Shown: piece after piece, positions 1 through 12,100 of the stretch
Layout of the letters: each line of letters opens with the position of its first letter
Numbering within the stretch: the stretch's first letter is position 1
Assembly (NCBI RefSeq): GCF_026151205.1
Contig: NC_087076.1
Location: 3,371,902-3,435,901, forward strand
Source of the DNA: Bolinopsis microptera
Taxonomy: Eukaryota > Ctenophora > Tentaculata > Lobata > Bolinopsidae
Direction: 5' to 3'
Length of the DNA: 64,000 nt
Made by a program: the position numbers and the translations under genes
Notes under the pieces: generated by a model
What the model was told of the DNA's origin: nothing
The model's database searches: none
The model's input: the letters and a program-made list of their open reading frames with translations, nothing else

Positions 1-2518
1 TTAGATCTAATAAGTTTAAGACAGTAGTTTGAAGAATGTAGCGGGAATGATTGCCAACAACTTGTGTACTCTCGTAACTGCTTAAAAAGAAATAATGTTG
101 CGTACTCTGGAATCGTGCTTACTAATTGGCTGCTATTATTCCTCCTTTTCATTCTCTTTTGTCTTGATTCTGTACAGTAACAGCTGCTTTTCGAAATACA
201 ACTTTTAGCCAGCTCAGAACGGAGAGTCCGAATCATGAGTTGCAAACGATCTACTAGAGGCGGGATATTTTAGGTGGATTTTTTGCTTGTTTCAATCGAA
301 TTGGGAAAGGCACGTATCTTGGATATTTCTTGCGTATACACACTTTGCTGGTTGTTTGTGCTTGTTGTTGTTTGGTTACCACGACCCAGCCCAGCCGCTG
401 AAGTTACAGAGACTATTAGATTCCTCTCTCACTGCAGGGCATAGACCCTTTCTGGGCACAGACTTTTCCTGTAAATATATATATCTGATACTCCGCATAT
501 AGAGAGCACTTGTGGTGAAAACGATGACTTTCTTTTGATAATCGGCTTCTATTAGACTTAAAGTTTCTTCGAAATTCGTGGAAAACGTCTTAGGACCCTC
601 CTAAATTCGTTACTTTGACAGAGCTGGTAACTCTTGTCTAGTCGGCAAAATCCTGAATAATAGATTGTACGAAAATCGACTCGCCACGAAAATTGACAAC
701 ATAATTTGTTGGTACACTAATTTAGTGCGGATATTGACGATGAACATAACCCTGGTTAGTAAGTTATTGAGACTGCAACACTAACTGTGTTACACTGTAA
801 TGCAGTCTAATAGTAAGCTCGGTACTAGAAAGACACTTGCTACCAGCTGACCATCCCAACCCTTCCATTTCCAAAATGTTTGACGTAGAACGGGCCCCCT
901 TCTAATTTGATTTGAATTATATTTATGTTACCTACGCAGTCGGTACAGAGAAATCGAAATGATCCTCAGACTCTGCAATCATTTGGTGAAATATTTTGGC
1001 GAGTGTGCGTGCCGATAATGATCACAAAGCAAACAACAAATTTTCATTGTCCACATTTGCAGACTCGTCTTGGTTTGAATTGACTTACGGTTACCCAATG
1101 TTTAAGTCACGGACTTGTCACATTGCGGTGTCTAAATCCATCAGTAACTCTACTCCAGCATGCCCTAAATTGTCACAATCTGCTCCATTATGTCACTATA
1201 CATCTCCAGCTAATTGTCAGTCAGTTTCCCGATAACACGTCCCAATTACCACTAATTACTGCTAATTACCACTGCTAATTACCAATGCCCATACAGCGGC
1301 AATTAGCAGGGCAGCTAGCTACAATCAAACCGTGCATCAGGTCCGGAGCCGTCTGCAGCAAATATACATTTGGATTACAACATGAATTAACAAGGTCAGG
1401 TGACTCATGTGACTACCAATGGTAACAGTACTGTAGTCAAGACAGCGGTTTTCAGCTGTACTTCGCATCTTTCCTGCCTTTCTGTGTGCCTAAATTTGCT
1501 TTTAATTCACTAATTCAAAAATATGCAACGCTGCCCCACAAAATTAATTCACAATAAGCTTGTGGTGCCGGAGGGGAGTGCTTCAATCTTTGTTTTGTAC
1601 AGTTCAGGCCAGATTACATCTGCGTTTGGGCTAATCTACATTCTCTTAATTTTTACTCGAAAAAACTGCTTTCTAATTTAGATTTTCCGTTTTGCCTGTC
1701 TGTTGCATACCAAAACTGCGTGTAGCTTCGATAATAGAATTTTGTGTCGTTTTTGCCAACTGCCCGTGTAGTGAGACTATTCGCTGGTTTGATATCTTGC
1801 AAACTATTTCCCGTATGCATAGTTCAAATATCAAGGAGTGTGATGTTTATGAGTCATATTCTTTCCGATATTGCCCAATAAAGCACTAAAGACGAGTGTC
1901 ATTATTGAGTGTGTATACCTACAGGTTAGGCACTAGATGAAGATGAAAATAACATAGGACACGTGAAGCAGGGCATGATAATCAGGACCACACCCACGAC
2001 CATATCCACGACGACGATGATCCTTAGGACGATATTTTTGACGACAATTCTATTCAAAGCAGCAAGGTGTAGCACCCGATCACATCAGGTACATTATTCT
2101 ACGTATACTAATTCCTTTCTTGTACATATATAATGAACAGAGTCTTACTCATCCGATTATTGCGACCCGCAAAATAACATTATCTGTAATGCCATTGTAT
2201 TGCCGCCAAGCAAATAATTTCAATTCCTGACCAAAATAGCAATATGGAAAATGTAGGTCAACGTTTAGGATACACGTACGTTTTGTACAATTACATTTGA
2301 GGTGGAGAATGTTCGTGCTATTTCATGAGATCAATATGCTGATGAGTCGTCAACATGCCACTCGCTGTGACAATAACCATTGATTAGGAGCTGTGCTTGA
2401 CACAGGGCTGAAACAGAAACGGCACTCAATTTACTAGATACTGGCCAGCAACATATAATCGGCTCTGAACCTTAAACAATTAATAATTAAATAATCTCAC
2501 TGATAATGATATTTTTAG
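1..2518. other. Upstream region, no gene resolved
   Basis: AT-rich sequence upstream of the first recognised exon of the EGF gene. It should contain the missing signal-peptide exon(s) and promoter of that gene, but I could not find an ATG followed by a hydrophobic stretch and a phase-compatible donor. A short degenerate ATTACC/ACTGCTAATT direct repeat sits near 1240-1290. Open frames of 65-79 codons here lack coding character. Confidence 0.4.
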
Positions 2519-5500
2519 ATAGACCTAGGAGACGAGTATTCCGACCTTGAAGACCTACACAGAAGCCTTAGTGAAACCCTATCAGAGGTAACAATGGTAT
2601 CCCCATTCTCCATCCTATAACATAATTTTTTAAACCTTCAATTTGTTTACCCCTATTATATATATCCAAACTAGAAACGACAATGCATTAAGACCGAACC
2701 TTTATTTATTTTTCAATGAAAAAGCATGGATTACATAAACGTTGATAAGAAACCAGACATTTCAGATGCAAAGTACCCTCTACGAAATAAAAAACAGCGA
2801 CCACTCCACCATTATTAATCAGGTAGACTAGACTTCTCATAATCTTCTCTTAATTTTCTATCGTTCATTGTTGATTATAACTTCAAATTATTCATTTCTT
2901 TTTCACTGGGACTTCTTACAATTCTTTGCACGAATCTCTTCACGTAGCAGGAGTTAATAGACACGTTATCAGTCGTCACTAAATCCACATTTTTTCACGT
3001 AAGTCCCGCCCCAAAATCCTCAACAGTAGCAAAACTTAATCTCAAAATGGGAAGTTCAAAGCATTTACTCCTAAACTGTTTGCGAGGCCCGGGAATTAAA
3101 TCACCCCTCAGCAGAACAATCAGAGTTTGCAGCTTTCACAGAATTTATATGGAGTAGAATTCTAAATCTGAACCACTTCCCGTCTCAGATGAACAGTGAA
3201 GTAAGATCCCTTACAATAAAGGTAAACGACCTTCAAAGCGCCAAAGAATCGTTAGAGAGCAAAGTAAGCTCGTTGGAAGCGGAGATGGACTGCGTCATGG
3301 GCCGAAGAGAGAGTTGCAGCCCTTCCACATGTATGAATGGGGGTTCCCTCATATCAGTGAGTTCTAGCAGACATTTCTTACTTGATAGGCTAGTCCACGG
3401 CTAGAGGCACAGTCTAGAAAAGAACGGCGTCTCTTTTCTACCTAACTATTTACCTAGAGTCTCTTTACCTGACTATTTTAAGTTATTTAAGGCATGTAAG
3501 TTCATTTCGTGACTAAGATTAAACGACGTTCTTCACCCAGGAAGGAGAGTGCCTGTGCCGGCAAGGCTTCACGGGTGATCACTGTGAAACAGATGTTAAC
3601 GAGTGTGAAAGTAGCAGCCCCTGCTTAAACGGTGGTAAGTTTCAAGTCAGTCTGAATCCTGCACTAGAGCATGTTTGTCAGGATATAAAAAGGAGTTGGG
3701 TAATTTAGCAAAAGGAATCCTGACAAAAGTCACTAGTCAGAGTAAACTCGTTGAAGAATAACATGAAGTATCACCAGCAAGGTAACGTGAAATATTGTCA
3801 GGGCGTTGTAAGAACACATATGGGTCCTACAAGTGTAACTGCCCGATAGACTACTACGGAGCGAGATGTGAGCAACTTCACGACGACTGTAGTCCCAATC
3901 CGTGTGGAAATGGTAGGTACCTGGGTCGACACCACGCTCCTCAACTCCATTCATTCCACCTTATCTCTCCAGTTTTCTTAAACTGGCTGTAAAACCAAAT
4001 TTAGGTTCATTGAGGATTTTTAGTAAACAACGACCTGGTCCACCGTTTTTCGATGCTGCATAAACCAGATTTAAATGTAGTTCTTTAGCCGAAACACATC
4101 TCGCCACGGAGCTACCACTTCCAGCTCCAGCTCAGGTTAACATCAGTTGTCAGGATCTGCCACCAAGTGTTCCATATTGGTTTATGTCATATTGTCCAGA
4201 TCACAAGGATATAACATTCAGCACATATTTTAACCGAAGGCAATTGTTACAAACCAAGTTACACATTCAATACTAAGTTGTTCGACGTGTAACAACATCT
4301 TGACCAGAATTGAGCATCAAGTTCACCAGAATTGAGCACCAAGGTCACCAGAATTGAGCACCAAGTTCACCAGAATTGAGCACAAAGTTAACCGGATTCA
4401 ACGCCATGTTGACCTCAACCATTCCGGCAGGTCTGTGTTTTTCACCAGGTCGGAGAGCAGAAGGAGTGCCCCACTTCCAGTGCATCTGCAACGCAGGTTG
4501 GGAGTTCCCTGAAGACGACTACTCTTGCTCCAAGGTTACCTTCCCTTTCTTATACCTGTTATCTATCCTTATCTTATCTTAACTTATAATTGCTCCTCTC
4601 TGTAACTGATTTCAGGGTTGGATCACCAGAATAATGAGCGGAAAGGCTGTTTCAAATTGTATGTGACAGCCTTTTCAAGTCAATATTCTAGTATGTGACG
4701 ATGCCTTGGTCCATCGCGACAATAAACCCAACATCCAACTCATTAGCCTCCAAACATAATGCAAGTCGACAAGAAAAATTATTCCGGATTTTTACAGGAC
4801 ATAAACGAATGCGAAGAGATCCACCTGTATTGTGACGAGATGGCGACGGACTGTGATAACACTCAGGGCTCGTACGAATGCACGTGTCCGGTGCGTACTA
4901 TCTTTGCGTAAAGTTCTTATCACTTCCGGGTCAGGTGATACGAACAATCACCTGACTTCCGGGTCAGATATCTGTATCATTATTTAGGATTCCATATCCG
5001 ACACGAAACAAGAAAACGTACAGTTAATTTGGAGCTGTCCCTGTGTAAGGCGTACTTTTTTAGGGTATTATTACTTACAATGTTTTCGATATAAGAAATG
5101 AACTAGTCCACTTTTCAGTCAGGATATTTCGGGTCTGGTAAGATGAGAGAAGGAGGTTGTATAGAGATAGCAGACTGCTCCTCTGATCCTTGTTATAACG
5201 GCCAGTGTGTGGACCTTAATATCGGGTACGTCATCATAACTCACCAAAATGTAATCAGAGCTCGTTCATCTATTGTTTATTGTTTTATATCGATTCAATA
5301 TAGATACATGCCGCAACAGACACCTGAAAATACGCCTCCAGGCGCCCTTTTGAAAAGGTAGTCGGCATGTTGCATTGCACTGCCGTAGTCGGCATGTAGT
5401 CGGCATTTGCAATGATACATCTCCGATAATGACATAATCCTTTATTCGACATTGTGTTGAGTCAGAGGTACAGAAAGTACAGCATTTCTTAATCAGATCT

Positions 5501-8428
5501 TATAGACAGCTCATATAAATAGCTATAAATAGTATTGTATCTACCAAATATTCTGCCAATCTGGAATTTTGCCTGGCAGGTACACTTGTGAGTGTGAGGA
5601 GGGCTGGACCGGTCCAACATGTGGAACCCGAGCCACGGGCTGGTGCTCGAAACAACCCTGCAGAAACGGGGCTCGTTGTGAGGAACACCAGGGACTATCT
5701 ACAGGCCCCTACAGATGTCACTGCATGCCAGGTAACTTTTAGAGGTCACGAAAAGTAGTTTGTGAGGATAGACTGAATCATTATCTCATTAATTAAATTT
5801 CAGTTCCTTACGTACACCGGAAAATGACGGGTCGACCCGCATGATTTGTTTTTCAATGATTTGTACTTCTATGATTTGTAGTTATGATTTTTGCATATCA
5901 TTTCAAACCTCTCGACTAACAATGCCACCCTGGTAGGTTTCAAAGGACAGTACTGTGAAGAGGAAGCAGTGTGTGACAGAGTGACCTGCCTCAACGGAGG
6001 AACTTGTGATTCGGGTGATGGGAGGACCTACACTTGCCAATGTAGAGACGGTTTTGCTGGCACTCATTGCGAGGTACGGTTTATTGACTGACGTTACACC
6101 ATTAGCAGCTAGTCTCAGCTTGATTGATATGTCAAATTCTCAATCAGAGTGCTAAAATAGATTTATAGTAGGCCTATTTATAGTAACTTTTACTGCGATT
6201 TATAAATTTATTCTGAAAGCACCAGGCCTAGGGTCTGGGTTTAAGCCTTTATTCAATTAAAGTACCTAAAGTAAGTAATTAGAAACTCGCTAGTTTTATT
6301 AACAAGTCTCTGGCCAAACTTTAATTCTTAAATATGAAAATTAAAATAATTACTAGTGATGCTATTTATAGTAACGAGCCCGAACATTTAAAAGTTGCAT
6401 GCCCTGCTCTTTATTCAATTACTACTTGTATGCAGAGTTATCTGAGCTCACGGATTCAATAAATAAAAACCAGGAAATTTTAATAATTTCAAAACGACCA
6501 GGGTTTAGCAGAGGCATGTGAGGGTCACGTGTGCCAGAATGGAGCAGACTGCCTCCCCACAAATAACGAACAAGGCTACAGATGCAAGTGTATGGAGAGT
6601 TTCGAGGGCCAGTTTTGTGAAGGTAAGAAACAAAAACGGTGTTGTTAACTCAGGTTCATAAGTTTTAAAAGGACTGGGGTTTAGAAACGAATCTAAAAAA
6701 ACGTTGATTAAAGTGACACGATGCTGGCAATAAAACTACCATGGTTCTCATATTTCGAACTATTTCCTGAGATAAAACTGTACCATTTCAGACCAGATAT
6801 TATACGAGCTAACAACTTGCGGAGTACAGGGTCCGACAGGTCCTGACGACGAGGCCTGCTCCTCTCACTACGGCATCACACTCTCACAACAGCTGCAAGT
6901 CAACGTGGTGTCTGGGATCCAGAGTGTGTTCATCGCTGAGAGTGGCGTCTACCAGATAACAGGTACTTTTAACAAGTCATTATAAGAAGTCGCATTCTCA
7001 AAGAACTTTGTCAAAAGTAAATCCATAGGAAGATATTGTAGGTCACTCTATTTATTTAATGGTGCATTGTTTCAGCCAGAGGAGCGAGCGGGGGGAGCAG
7101 CTGGGGATTCAATCAACTCGGGGGCTATCCTGCCATTATCAGGGGAAACTTCCGACTAGGACCCGGCTTTATTAAGGTAGCAGTAGGCCAGCAAGGAGAA
7201 TGTTATAAGTTTAACGATCTGAACGGGAAGAAGAGTAAAAGTGTTGTTTGCGGAGGAGGCGGCGGGACGTTTGTTGTGAGCGACAATGAGCCCCTGCTCA
7301 TAGCGGGAGGTGGCGGCGGTGCCGGAGACAACGGACCCGGTTAGTGGTGCAGAACACGTGGTGTAGAACACGTGGTGTAGAACACGTGGTGTAGAACACG
7401 TCCTGCGTGGTGTAGCATACGTGTTGCAGAACGCTTATAAGCTCATTGTCCATTCAATCTTATGATCATATCTGTTTAATTCTTATCTGCTAAGGAATAT
7501 TTACAACTGATAACATCGTACATAGCTTATAGCCGGTGAGTTCAAACAAATAAAAACAAATGGGTACACGTTTTGTGATGTTGACTCCCAGGTATCAATG
7601 CCAGCAAGACGATAGAAGGTACGTATCACATGCCGAACAGCAACGTATTTGGAGGACGACTTGGAGACGGAGGAAAGTCTTGTCCTAATTTTGGAGGAGC
7701 CGGAGGAGCTGGCTTTGTGACAAACGGAGAAGATGGATTCAGCAGTGGTCAACAGGTGAGAGCTTAAAGCTGAATATCTTGATTACTTTATTTGATAAGA
7801 GTTTTACCTTCTTTAGCCCCTTCTTCAATCTGTTGCCGTACTTAGATAGTAGTAATTAATACAATAAACGCTGTTTAGATGCAGTGTCAGAAGTAGCTCT
7901 AATAGCGTTTAGAAAAAGAGCTATGTCATCCCTTCCACCAGGCAATCTTAGTCGCGTTATAGGAAGTGTTCTTAGACCAAGTGGCTATGGCTGTAGACTA
8001 CCGAACGGTCTAGAATGTGTAGACCGTCAACATGACAGTCTACATCTGCAGTCTCTCTTACTATCGAGCATAACATTAACAACATATTATAATCATTCTC
8101 CAACTAATCTCAGATACAAGGAACTGGAGGACGCTCGTGGCCAGATTTGCGTGGCGGTGAAGGCACAGATGCAGCAAACATTCACAACCACGGACGATCA
8201 GCGTTTGGAGGGTTTGGCGGCGGAGGTCGCGGAACCTGGTGTCCAGGCGGCGGTGGCGGCTATTCAGGCGGCGCCGGAAAATGTTCAAGGACTGGAAAAG
8301 GAACGGCCCACAAGGGCGGAGGAGGAGGTGGATCGCTCGTCCACTCCGACGCTATTTCCCGAGACATTACAATTGCAAACATACCCGGGCCGGGTGAAGT
8401 CAAAATAGTGCGGTTAAGCGAGCAATGA
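2519..8428 (+). CDS. Secreted-type EGF-repeat protein with ALK/LTK-type glycine-rich domain (N-terminus missing)
   Basis: Fourteen phase-consistent exons: 2519-2587, 3189-3356, 3541-3634, 3802-3912, 4431-4534, 4798-4890, 5119-5225, 5580-5731, 5937-6073, 6502-6622, 6792-6962, 7076-7339, 7592-7755 and 8114-8428 (TGA), giving 689 residues without the first exon(s). The order is: an acidic/charged helical stretch with coiled-coil character (about residues 1-65), eight EGF-like domains, then a glycine-rich domain of about 230 residues. EGF4 begins DINEC and looks calcium-binding; the others follow the C-NGG-C-CxC-GF-G-C pattern. The last domain has [21 protein letters not shown] and LLIAGGGGG, which match the glycine-rich region of ALK/LTK receptors. 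Unlike ALK there is no transmembrane segment or kinase after it, so the product is probably extracellular (a ligand or matrix protein; function inferred). An AATAAA lies at 8767. Confidence 0.88.
4296..4395. repeat. 22-bp tandem repeat in EGF-gene intron
   Basis: About four imperfect copies of a 22-bp unit (core CACCAGAATTGAGCACCAAG) end some 35 bp before the acceptor of the exon at 4431, so they occupy the likely branch-point and pyrimidine-tract region. Confidence 0.8.
7342..7420. repeat. 16-bp tandem repeat at a splice donor
   Basis: Four near-identical copies of GTGTAGAACACGTGGT-like sequence start directly after the donor of the glycine-rich exon ending at 7339. Confidence 0.8.
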
Positions 8429-9124
8429 AGCTGCGCCCACTCTGCCCCACAGAAAGATTATTTGTTGCCGGCAATGAATATCAAGACAAAAGAAACCTCA
8501 TCATCCAGCTCTAACAACCAGGCTAACACCCGGATATCCAGTATTAAGTGAAACGTTTTGCCACAGAGTTTGATCCTCTAATCGTATTGGTGACAAAAAA
8601 GCGAATCCGGCTGTGTCACGTGATAAAATGGTGCGTAAGAAAGTAAGAAAAGTTATTTTGCCAAATCTAGAGATTGAATGATTTCCTGTTTTTTACGACA
8701 ATTATGAAAATTTAATTTTGCGTCGATGAGATTGAGTCAGAACTCAGAACCATAGGATTCCCGTCTAATAAATATAGTATTATTTTGAAACTAATTCATT
8801 AGATTTCGAGATTGGTCGTTAAATGTAATGATTGTGTTATCAATGCAAGACACATTTTTTAATTAGGAAGATTCTTGTATGTGCTCAGAATCTTAAAAAT
8901 ACGTTATTTTGCAATTAATAGGACTTAGGACGTAAAGAAATGATAATTTATGTTTAGAACACTTATATTTGCAGTGATTTTGAACTTAACAATTTCGTGA
9001 ATGGTGGTTGATAAAACGATTGCCATATGTTTTGACATATCGACAGCATTAAATATATTCTCGTGAAGAAGTTTAAATAATGATTGTGAATCTTTTATTT
9101 GAATTTTATTTAAAAGAAACTTAC
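8429..9124. other. Convergent intergenic region
   Basis: Very AT-rich gap between the stop codon of the EGF gene (plus) and the last recognised anoctamin exon (minus). It probably holds the EGF-gene 3' UTR. Reading the minus strand, I found no exon for anoctamin membrane segments here. Confidence 0.5.
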
Positions 9125-12100
9125 GATTTGTATTCTCTGCGAAGAATTGAAGAGGGTTTCATGATTGGAGCCTCCTACGTAATAGTGTTCCATCCTGAAA
9201 GGAAGAGTTTAAGATTTCAGTAAAACTTGAATTCCTTGCCGTAATCGGAATGGTTGCAGTAATGTGTGTAAATATCTTAGATCGTAATTGTCTAATGTCT
9301 ATTTCATGGTTTCAAGCAAACGGCAATTTCAGGTAGGTGCCATACCTTGCCCTAACCCTATTTCTGGCCCAAACCCAAACCCTGAAACCTAATTTTATCC
9401 TTCCGGACCTGGACTTTGGTTGGACGCTTTATTAATAGATTAACGAACACCGCACCGCTGAGCACCCCTTACAACGCTACCAACACGCTACAGATTAAAT
9501 GATAGCTAGCTACACAGATGTGTATAGTGATCTGCTTGTTCTGCAGTGAGCTGCAATATAGTGCTTCCAGTGCAATCTAGTGCTTGATCAGCAATACTTA
9601 CAGAATTGATACTGTCACATTTTAATGGCACTTATGTGATGAATAATGATCTATATATAAGTATATACTATATAGTCACGATAAACTGTAGCTAGGATGG
9701 TACACCTAATAAACACAAGATAATAGGTTAAACACAAGATAATAGGTGATGTATCACTTATCTGCTACCACAACATTCTGTATATCACAGTATCAGCCCT
9801 ATAAAGAGAGGGGTGGTACGGGTTAACAATAAGTCATATCACTATCAGTCTAGAGGTAGCGAACGCGTCTGGATTACCCTCTAGTTCCATGGCCAAATTT
9901 TCACTCAAATCTTTACTCAAATAAAATTTTCCCGAATTTTTGGCTCTCTCTTTTCGATTCACTCAAACATTTGAGCTAAAAAAACATATTTGTATGCATT
10001 TTCAATTATGTGAGGTCTAACGCACATAAACTTATAAAGTCTTTTCTGGCAGCCAAGCGAAATATAATAGGGTAAATAGATGCAGTTAAGGCATGGTCTG
10101 CTTTTGTGATAATGATCTTAAATCTTAGTGATATTCGTGATGAATGGGGGGATATCATCAACAACTAGACACAGTTATGCCGAATAAATCGTAGATATTG
10201 AGCCTAATCCAATCTTAGTTTCGATAGTCGGTTCACAAAAGCCATGCCGCTTCCCAGAGTTAGAGCTCCTTAGTCAACACTAGAGATATAATTAATTAGG
10301 GGTTTGTTAGGTGGTTCCTGTATAGACTGCTGTTCGTTACTTGTCCTACTTATTCAGTTAACACCACACTATAAGCAGACATTTTTGACGTTAAACGTGA
10401 AATTTTCGGAGGGCCAAAAATAAAGCGAGATTATAGTTTGCAGTTGGTATCGCAAAGCAATTGAAACTGACTGTAGGGTTTCAGGGTGCTGAAACTGTTT
10501 AACGGCCCCAGAATCACTGTTAATGCAGGTGAAAGAAGCTGAGAGCCCTAAAAAGGATAGAGCTAAATCATAGGCTTAATCAAGTGGTGACAGGTGTTAG
10601 TTAAATAATAATAATTATGTAGATATTGAATAATTATGTCAATAATTCCATGTACAAATAAATAGCACCCACGTAGTTTATAATATGGTATATGGAGCCA
10701 CTTCCAACCATTTTCATGAAAATTATGTTTAAAACTAGCGGTAACTAAAGTGAATTTTAAAGTGAACCACAAAATGAATGAATGAAGATATTTTTGAACT
10801 TACCCGCGCAAATCGAGGTAGGTTTTGATTTTCATAAATTTGATCCTGCAGTGGTATGAATGAGTGGAAGAAAATAATGATCACAGATGAAATGAATTCT
10901 TGACATAAACTGAATTTAAAAACAGAGCGAAATGAATTAATGGAGTGGGGCTATGTAAGGAACAGTAGGATTAATTTGGCAACAAAGTATTTCAACATTC
11001 ATAGTCATACGAGGGCAACAACTACCTAATCTTACATATCTCTATACTCAATCACTGTCACGATACTTAAATCAATCTGAGCGTACGTGCTTACACATTA
11101 CATGTCGAGGGGACGGAAATGCTCACTTGTGGAGTTTGTTTTTGTCGAAAGTAGTAGTGTAGACTTGCGGAAGGGGATCTAGAGGTGAAGCGAAACTGTT
11201 TCTGACGCAGGTCGGTACCAAGTGGTCTAACCAGCTGGAGTGTGTTCGCTCTTCTTCCTGTTAATTATCATTAATTATCACTAATTATCACTAATTATCA
11301 CTAATTATCACTAATTATCACGAATTATTACTTTAATTATTACTTTAATTATCCAACAATTATTTTTTTTGATTTTAGAAATTAAATTTAAAAAATGAAA
11401 ACAAATCGGTCGCTTTCTTGATCATTTTTTGTGTTATTGCCGTTTACCTTGAAGGGCATTTTGAGGTTCATAAACTCGGCTCCGTCGCACAGAACATCAA
11501 ATGGGCAGTGCACTTTGACGAAGTAAGTGTTGTTGTCAGATGAATGCTGAAATAAATGTGAAATTACTCTTTCATATTACCCCCTACTCTTTGTAAGACA
11601 TGATCTCAATATACATCTTATCAAGCACAGCTAAAGTACTGGTCACAAACTTCAGCAGCATCATTGTAGATGAATTGCTGATGCTCATTGCTAACCACAT
11701 GGTCAAAAACATGCTTATATAATACATATATTATAACATAGATCGGAGCCTTTGCCCTTTGGTAGTATGGTAGGATGGTAATTCTACCCTACCATACAGT
11801 ATGGTGACACTGAAACTGGTAAGTGCTTATAGTCAAACATATTACCTCAGCAGACTCATGTTCCAGCTCGAGACCTCTATCCCGGAGGTTTGACTCGTAT
11901 ATCCGCCTCTTAGACTCCGCTTGACCACCGCTGCAATCTAGTCTGTACGCCAGTATAAAATCTGCGGAAAATATATTGTTAAGAAAGGCTAATTTTGATT
12001 CTAATAAATGGTTTATGGAACGATTATAAATGCAAAATAATTATTGAAGAATGCATTTTCGTCATAGTATTTACTGTTGTAAATGCAGTTTGCGTGAAAT

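Noticed and set aside
287-502. Possible signal-peptide exon for the EGF gene
   Set aside because: The frame begins with TTG, not ATG, and there is no phase-compatible donor leading to 2519.
7884-8408. 174-codon plus-strand frame
   Set aside because: It overlaps the last exon of the EGF/glycine-rich gene in a different frame; the phase-correct frame gives the glycine-rich domain and terminates at 8428.
10828-10869. Possible 42-bp anoctamin microexon (minus strand, between good splice sites)
   Set aside because: The phase is compatible, but the peptide (IKFMKIKTYLDL) does not match the family, and direct splicing from 11127 to 9194 gives a better family length.
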